Assembly (NCBI RefSeq): GCF_020217185.1
Contig: NZ_JAIWNX010000202.1
Coordinates: 1 to 10,000, forward strand
Direction: 5' to 3'
Source of the DNA: Asticcacaulis sp.
Lineage (GTDB): Bacteria > Pseudomonadota > Alphaproteobacteria > Caulobacterales > Caulobacteraceae
Length of the DNA: 10,000 nucleotides
The position numbers were made by a program, and so were the translations under genes. The notes under the pieces are model-generated. The model saw nothing but the letters and a program-made list of their open reading frames with translations, was not told the DNA's origin and ran no database searches. Shown piece by piece: positions 6,523-10,000 of the stretch. Every line of letters starts with the position of its first letter. Within the stretch, counting starts at the first letter, position 1.

Positions 6523-7290
6523 TTACGAGGCCATCAGTTTGATAGCCGTGTTGATCAGCTCGACCGGGCGGAACGGTTTCTGGATTTCAGCGTCGGCCCC
6601 GGCGGCCATGGCGGCCGACGTGGCGCGGTCCGAGCTGACGCGCGCATCCAGCCCGGCGGACATGGCGAGAATCCGCACATTGGGCCAGGTCGATTTGATC
6701 ACACGAATGCCCTGAAGACCGCCCATGCCCGGCATGAAGATGTCCGAGACGATCAGATCGACGTGGGCGATGTCTTCGTTGTCCAGCGCCTCTTCCATGC
6801 TGTGCGCTATCGAAACGCGATAACCGTTATCCGAGAGGGTTTGCGCGGTCAGCGTCGCCACCGTATGGCTGTCGTCAATGACCAGAGCGTGCTTGCGCTT
6901 GCGGCCCTCAGAGGCATCGGCCTGCGCCGACTCGACGATCGCGCGCATCTGCTGACGCGAAAAGGGCTTGCGCAGGACGTAATCGACATTGGTGCTGCGC
7001 GCCAGTTTCAGCGTGCTGTCCACCGAAGCGTCGCGCGACCCGGCGGTCATGATGGCGATGGTGGCGTCCAGCGCGCGGTCGCGGATTTGCGTAATGTGGT
7101 CAAGGCTGTTGTCTTCGCCCAGAAACACATCGACGAAAATCAGGTTCGGCCGTTGCTGCAACAGAACGTCGTGACATTCGGCCAGAGAGCGCGCGACCAC
7201 ATAGTCCCACTCCTCGTCCTTGAGCATCCGCCCGACGATATTTGCCTGGGTCATGCTGTCTTCGATAACCAGCGCCAGTCCTTCAGCCAT
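6523..7290 (-). CDS. Response regulator with two receiver domains (REC-REC)
   Basis: 255 residues from the ATG at 7290, made of two CheY-like receiver domains and nothing else. Domain 1 (about 5-122): acidic pair Glu10/Asp11, phosphoacceptor Asp54 (LIFVDVF), Thr82 (IMTAG), Lys108 (LRKPF). Domain 2 (about 134-253): Asp139/Asp140, Asp183 (IVSDIFMPGMGG), Ser211 (LAMSAG), Lys238 (IQKPF). Both have the complete phosphorylation set, so both could be phosphorylated. A charged linker (SEGRKRKH, 127-134) joins them. There is no output domain, so it probably acts by protein contact or as a phosphate sink or relay. The start at 7290 is preferred to an in-frame GTG at 7317 because GAGG lies about 8 bases upstream of the ATG and none fits the GTG. 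Its partner kinase is not in the window. A role in motility or chemotaxis is suggested only by the nearby flagellin. Confidence 0.92.
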   Translation of the reverse strand: MAEGLALVIEDSMTQANIVGRMLKDEEWDYVVARSLAECHDVLLQQRPNLIFVDVFLGEDNSLDHITQIRDRALDATIAIMTAGSRDASVDSTLKLARSTNVDYVLRKPFSRQQMRAIVESAQADASEGRKRKHALVIDDSHTVATLTAQTLSDNGYRVSIAHSMEEALDNEDIAHVDLIVSDIFMPGMGGLQGIRVIKSTWPNVRILAMSAGLDARVSSDRATSAAMAAGADAEIQKPFRPVELINTAIKLMAS

Positions 7291-7372
7291 TCTTGCCTCG
7301 TTTGAGATGAGCCGCACAGGGTGCGAAAAGGGAATGGCATACCCAATACAATGTTATTCTTAATAATTCCCC

Positions 7373-7396
7373 CTGTGGAGCCTTCTGTGGAGCCTT
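7373..7396. repeat. Tandem duplication of a 12-bp unit
   Basis: CTGTGGAGCCTT occurs twice in direct succession (7373-7384 and 7385-7396). It lies between the start of the double receiver gene and the candidate sRNA terminator, in the presumed promoter/leader region of the receiver gene. Its function is unknown; it may be a simple slippage duplication. Confidence 0.6.
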
Positions 7397-7410
7397 TGGG
7401 CCCTATCCGG

Positions 7411-7496
7411 CAAAAAAAAGCCGCGCGAAACCGCACGGCCTTAAGTCAATACAGGGAGGAAAGCCCCGAAGGGCGACGGTGCAGGACACCGCGTTC
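7411..7496 (-). ncRNA. Candidate trans-acting small RNA with CCUCCC motif
   Basis: Read on the minus strand, about 85 nt. The order is: a promoter-like pair just upstream; hairpin 1 CGGUG-UCCUG-CACCG (7491-7477); hairpin 2 GCCC-UUCG-GGGC (7474-7463) with a stable cUUCGg tetraloop; an unpaired UUUCCUCCCUGU (7462-7451); about 10 A/U-rich bases; then a strong intrinsic terminator (7440-7412). The exposed pyrimidine tract is complementary to Shine-Dalgarno sequences, a feature of several alphaproteobacterial sRNAs. No open frame of coding character is present. It could instead be a 5' leader/attenuator of the receiver gene, which starts 122 bases downstream of the terminator on the same strand. 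I cannot assign it to a known RNA family from sequence alone. Confidence 0.5.
7412..7440 (-). terminator. Intrinsic terminator of the candidate sRNA
   Basis: The stem arms are 7420-7427 and 7432-7439 with a 4-base loop. Read as minus-strand RNA, the stem is GCCGUGCG / CGCGCGGC, 8 pairs including one U-G wobble, followed by eight U (7419-7412). On the plus strand the wobble becomes a C-A mismatch and there is no downstream T-run, so the sequence is built for the minus strand. Confidence 0.8.
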
Positions 7497-7500
7497 TCAT

Positions 7501-7529
7501 GTCGTACAATTGGCGGAATAAACATTCAA
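7501..7529 (-). promoter_or_regulatory. Candidate housekeeping promoter for the small RNA
   Basis: On the minus strand TTGAAT (-35, 7529-7524) and TACGAC (-10, 7506-7501) are separated by exactly 17 bases. This places the start of transcription near 7494-7496, just before the first hairpin of the candidate sRNA. Both hexamers deviate by two bases from the general sigma-70 consensus. The location, immediately ahead of a structured terminated segment, adds weight. Confidence 0.45.
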
Positions 7530-7540
7530 GAGTAAAATTA

Positions 7541-7558
7541 TTTTTCAAAATTGAAAAA
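7541..7558. promoter_or_regulatory. AT-rich perfect palindrome upstream of the flagellin promoter
   Basis: TTTTTCAA, two bases, TTGAAAAA forms a perfect 8-bp inverted repeat directly upstream of the candidate sigma-54 -24 element. It could be a regulator or IHF-type bending site. The AT content is far above that of the surrounding genes. Confidence 0.4.
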
Positions 7559-7560
7559 CA

Positions 7561-7575
7561 GGATTCTTTTTTGCA
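7561..7575 (+). promoter_or_regulatory. Candidate sigma-54 (-24/-12) promoter of the flagellin
   Basis: GG at 7561-7562 and GC at 7573-7574 are exactly 10 bases apart, the invariant sigma-54 spacing, with the -12 part reading TTTTGCA (consensus TTGCW). The -24 part (CAGGAT) is weak beyond the GG. Transcription would start near 7586, giving a leader of about 90 bases before the flagellin start. Caulobacter flagellins are known to be transcribed with sigma-54. GATTC at 7562-7566 is a GANTC (CcrM methylation) site inside the element. Confidence 0.5.
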
Positions 7576-7580
7576 CGCCA

Positions 7581-7595
7581 TTAAACCGAAGTTAA
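7581..7595 (+). promoter_or_regulatory. CtrA-like binding box TTAA-N7-TTAA
   Basis: TTAA (7581-7584), seven bases ACCGAAG, TTAA (7592-7595), followed by AC, is an almost perfect copy of the CtrA consensus TTAA-N7-TTAAC. It sits over the predicted start of the sigma-54 transcript, or would overlap the -35 of an alternative promoter whose -10 might be GATAGC (7605-7610). CtrA is the cell-cycle master regulator of Caulobacterales and controls flagellar genes. Confidence 0.6.
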
Positions 7596-7677
7596 ACGCA
7601 ATCGGATAGCATGGTTATTGAGCGAAGCTCCCGTTCGACAAAAGACGACCGGCCACAGGGTAGGGGACACACGAAGC

Positions 7678-8505
7678 GTGAACTCCATCAACACCAATGT
7701 CGGGGCCATGCAGGCCCTGCAAATGCTGAACGCGACCTCGAAAGAGTTGAACGCGACGCAGGCGCGTATTTCCTCCGGCCTGAAAATCGCCAGCGCCAAG
7801 GACGATGCGTCGGGCTGGGTCATGGCGCAGGGGCAGAGAGCCCAGATACGCGCGCTGGATGCGGTCAAGGAGTCTTTGTCGCGCAATGGCTCGGTCGTGG
7901 ATGTGGCCATGACCGCCGGCGAGAGCATTTCAGACCTTTTGATGGAGCTGAAAGAAAAAGCGCTGGCCGCCTCCGATCCGTCGCTGAACACCACAGCCCG
8001 CCGCGCGCTGAATGACGATTTCGTCGCCATCCGCAACCAGATTGCTCAGTCGATCCGCAACGCCACGTTTAACGGCGTCAACCTGCTGAACGGATCGCGC
8101 ACTTCGATTGCGGCTCTGGCCAATGCCGATGGCAGTGACACCCTGACGGTCATGGCGCAAAACCTGTCTCTGGGCGGCAGCATCCTGACCTTAAGCAGCG
8201 GTGCGGGTTTTGCCAGCGCAATGTCGGCGCAGGGACTGATCGCTACGCTGGACAGTTCGATCAGCAATATCTCCGTGGCGATGGCGCGTCTGGGGGCATC
8301 TTCCAGAGCGCTGGACCGCCACACGACCTTTATCGGCAAGTTGCAGGATACGCTTGAGGTCAATGTCGGCCGACTGGTCGATGCCGACATGGCCAAGGAG
8401 AGCAGCAAGCTTCAGGCGCTTCAGCTCAAGCAGCAACTGGCAATCCAGACCCTGAGCGTCGCCAACCGCTCACAATCCTTTTTGCTGCAACTGTTTGGGC
8501 GATAG
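7678..8505 (+). CDS. Flagellin
   Basis: 275 residues, close to the length of Caulobacter flagellins. The N-terminal D0/D1 region begins NSINTNVGAMQAL and continues with ARISSGLKIASAKDDASGWVMAQGQRA; the C-terminal D0 has LKQQLAIQTLSVANRSQSFLLQLFGR. Only a short middle part separates them (about residues 140-180), so there is no D2/D3 domain. The product is secreted by the flagellar type III system and polymerises into the filament. I chose GTG at 7678 because the protein then begins MNSINTN as in homologues, with AGGGGA at 7662-7667 as a somewhat distant ribosome binding site; the in-frame TTG at 7618 would add 20 residues that do not look like flagellin. It appears monocistronic. flaF and flbT, which accompany flagellins in Caulobacter, are not seen here. 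It is one of the alpha-type flagellins (FljJ/K/L-like); which paralogue cannot be told. Confidence 0.95.
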   Translation: MNSINTNVGAMQALQMLNATSKELNATQARISSGLKIASAKDDASGWVMAQGQRAQIRALDAVKESLSRNGSVVDVAMTAGESISDLLMELKEKALAASDPSLNTTARRALNDDFVAIRNQIAQSIRNATFNGVNLLNGSRTSIAALANADGSDTLTVMAQNLSLGGSILTLSSGAGFASAMSAQGLIATLDSSISNISVAMARLGASSRALDRHTTFIGKLQDTLEVNVGRLVDADMAKESSKLQALQLKQQLAIQTLSVANRSQSFLLQLFGR

Positions 8506-8507
8506 AA

Positions 8508-8529
8508 GCCGGGGTGGTGTCCGCCCGGC
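8508..8529 (+). terminator. Possible weak terminator hairpin after the flagellin
   Basis: GCCGGG (8508-8513) and CCCGGC (8524-8529) form a perfect 6-bp stem with a 10-base loop right after the flagellin stop codon. No T-run follows, so it is at best a factor-dependent terminator or a 3' stabilising hairpin. A second small inverted repeat, CATAAT/ATTATG, lies at 8546-8561. Confidence 0.35.
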
Positions 8530-8592
8530 AGACTATGAAAATACGCATAATATAGATTATGGGAAACAAAAGGCCGTAAGGCGGCGGTGCTC

Positions 8593-8907
8593 TTAATGCC
8601 GAAGCCGTGACACCGGCTCAGACAGTTTGAGCGCCGCCTGCATATGGCCGGAGGCGGCACAGGCCGCCGCATCGACCACGGCATCAAAGGCATCGGCCAG
8701 ATCCATTTGCCGGGCCGCCAGGGCCTTGAGCATCTGACGCACATAAAAGCCGATGACGGCCATGGCGTAGTCGGTCTTGCCGTCGATCTGGCTGGCGATG
8801 ATTTCGACCAGTTCAAGCTCGGCTTCTTCAGGCGGCAGGTCCCGGCGCGTAAAGGCGCATAGCGTGGCACCGACCGAACGTTCAATCAACGACGGATGGG
8901 TCTGCAT
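8593..8907 (-). CDS. Hypothetical protein, mostly helical
   Basis: 104 residues from the ATG at 8907. I do not recognise the family. The composition is Ala-rich with regularly spaced Leu, Met and Val, which suggests an all-alpha soluble protein. The most distinct parts are LERSV-type N-terminal sequence (SLIERSVGATLCAFTRRDLPPEEAELELVEI in several helices) and DYAMAVIGFYVRQMLKALAARQMDLADAFDAVV. There is no signal peptide, membrane span or metal motif. An in-frame GTG at 8916 would add three residues; the ATG is preferred, although the ribosome binding site (GAGTGAG) is weak for both. It follows serS by 81 bases on the same strand with only a weak terminator between, so it may be partly cotranscribed, and it converges with the flagellin. 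Third-position GC is high, as in its neighbours, supporting a real gene. Confidence 0.7.
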   Translation of the reverse strand: MQTHPSLIERSVGATLCAFTRRDLPPEEAELELVEIIASQIDGKTDYAMAVIGFYVRQMLKALAARQMDLADAFDAVVDAAACAASGHMQAALKLSEPVSRLRH

Positions 8908-8951
8908 GGCACTCACTCGAAAACAGGCTCGGATTATGCCACTGCTTTTAT

Positions 8952-8983
8952 AAAAAATCTATCCACAGGCGAATTTACCCTGT
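8952..8983 (-). terminator. Weak possible terminator after serS
   Basis: On the minus strand ACAGG (8983-8979) and CCTGT (8969-8965) form a 5-bp stem with a 9-base loop, followed 7 bases later by six T (8957-8952). The stem is short and the T-run is displaced, so read-through into the hypothetical gene is likely. Confidence 0.3.
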
Positions 8984-8988
8984 TGGCC

Positions 8989-10000
<1,012 letters not shown>

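Noticed and set aside
7451..7475. Resemblance of GGGAGGAAAGCCCC on the plus strand to the conserved core of RNase P RNA
   Set aside because: Only a few bases match, the rest of the RNase P core is absent, and the terminator points to the minus strand.
7251..7521. Short open frames on both strands across the candidate sRNA and receiver promoter
   Set aside because: They have no fitting ribosome binding sites, overlap the terminator and tandem repeat, and show no protein-like composition.
7618..7677. Upstream TTG start for the flagellin
   Set aside because: The extra 20 residues do not resemble any flagellin N-terminus, whereas the GTG at 7678 gives the standard MNSINTN start; the interval is better explained as leader.

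Overview
The window looks like a chromosomal segment of a dimorphic alphaproteobacterium of the Caulobacterales, probably Asticcacaulis or a close relative. The signs are high GC with GC-rich third positions, a Caulobacter-type flagellin, a TTAA-N7-TTAA box of the CtrA type and a GANTC site in the flagellin promoter, and a PcoA/CopA-CopB copper pair of the proteobacterial type. This taxonomic guess rests on resemblance, not on a search.

Layout. (1) 1-1963, plus strand: the 3' part of a periplasmic multicopper oxidase (copA) overlapping copB, an outer-membrane copper-resistance protein. (2) 1965-5633, minus strand: an uptake module made of an MHS-type major facilitator transporter and a LacI-family regulator 2 bases apart, then a separately expressed outer-membrane porin with a strong intrinsic terminator. 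A perfect palindrome lies in front of the porin. (3) 5781-6206, plus strand: a small lipoprotein. (4) 6203-6466: a non-coding element built of nested inverted repeats (41-bp arms with one mismatch, plus diverged outer arms) that supplies the lipoprotein stop codon, followed by a bidirectional terminator. (5) 6523-7290, minus strand: a stand-alone protein with two receiver domains. (6) 7318-7677: a regulatory intergenic region. It holds a candidate small RNA on the minus strand (promoter, two hairpins, single-stranded CCUCCC, terminator) and, for the flagellin on the plus strand, a candidate sigma-54 promoter, an AT-rich palindrome and a CtrA-like box. (7) 7678-8505: flagellin. (8) 8593-8907, minus strand: an unrecognised 104-residue protein. 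(9) 8989-10000, minus strand: the 3' part of serS (seryl-tRNA synthetase), which carries an unusual extra segment of about 44 residues with lower GC.

How the genes fit together. copA and copB form a copper detoxification unit across the periplasm and outer membrane. Porin, transporter and LacI regulator form a plausible solute-uptake locus of unknown substrate. The flagellin, its cell-cycle and sigma-54-like control sites and the neighbouring double receiver protein suggest a motility/signalling patch, although a functional link between the last two is only inferred from proximity. No phage, CRISPR, tRNA, rRNA or transposase gene was seen. The most interesting items are the candidate sRNA, the nested-repeat element and the SerRS insertion.
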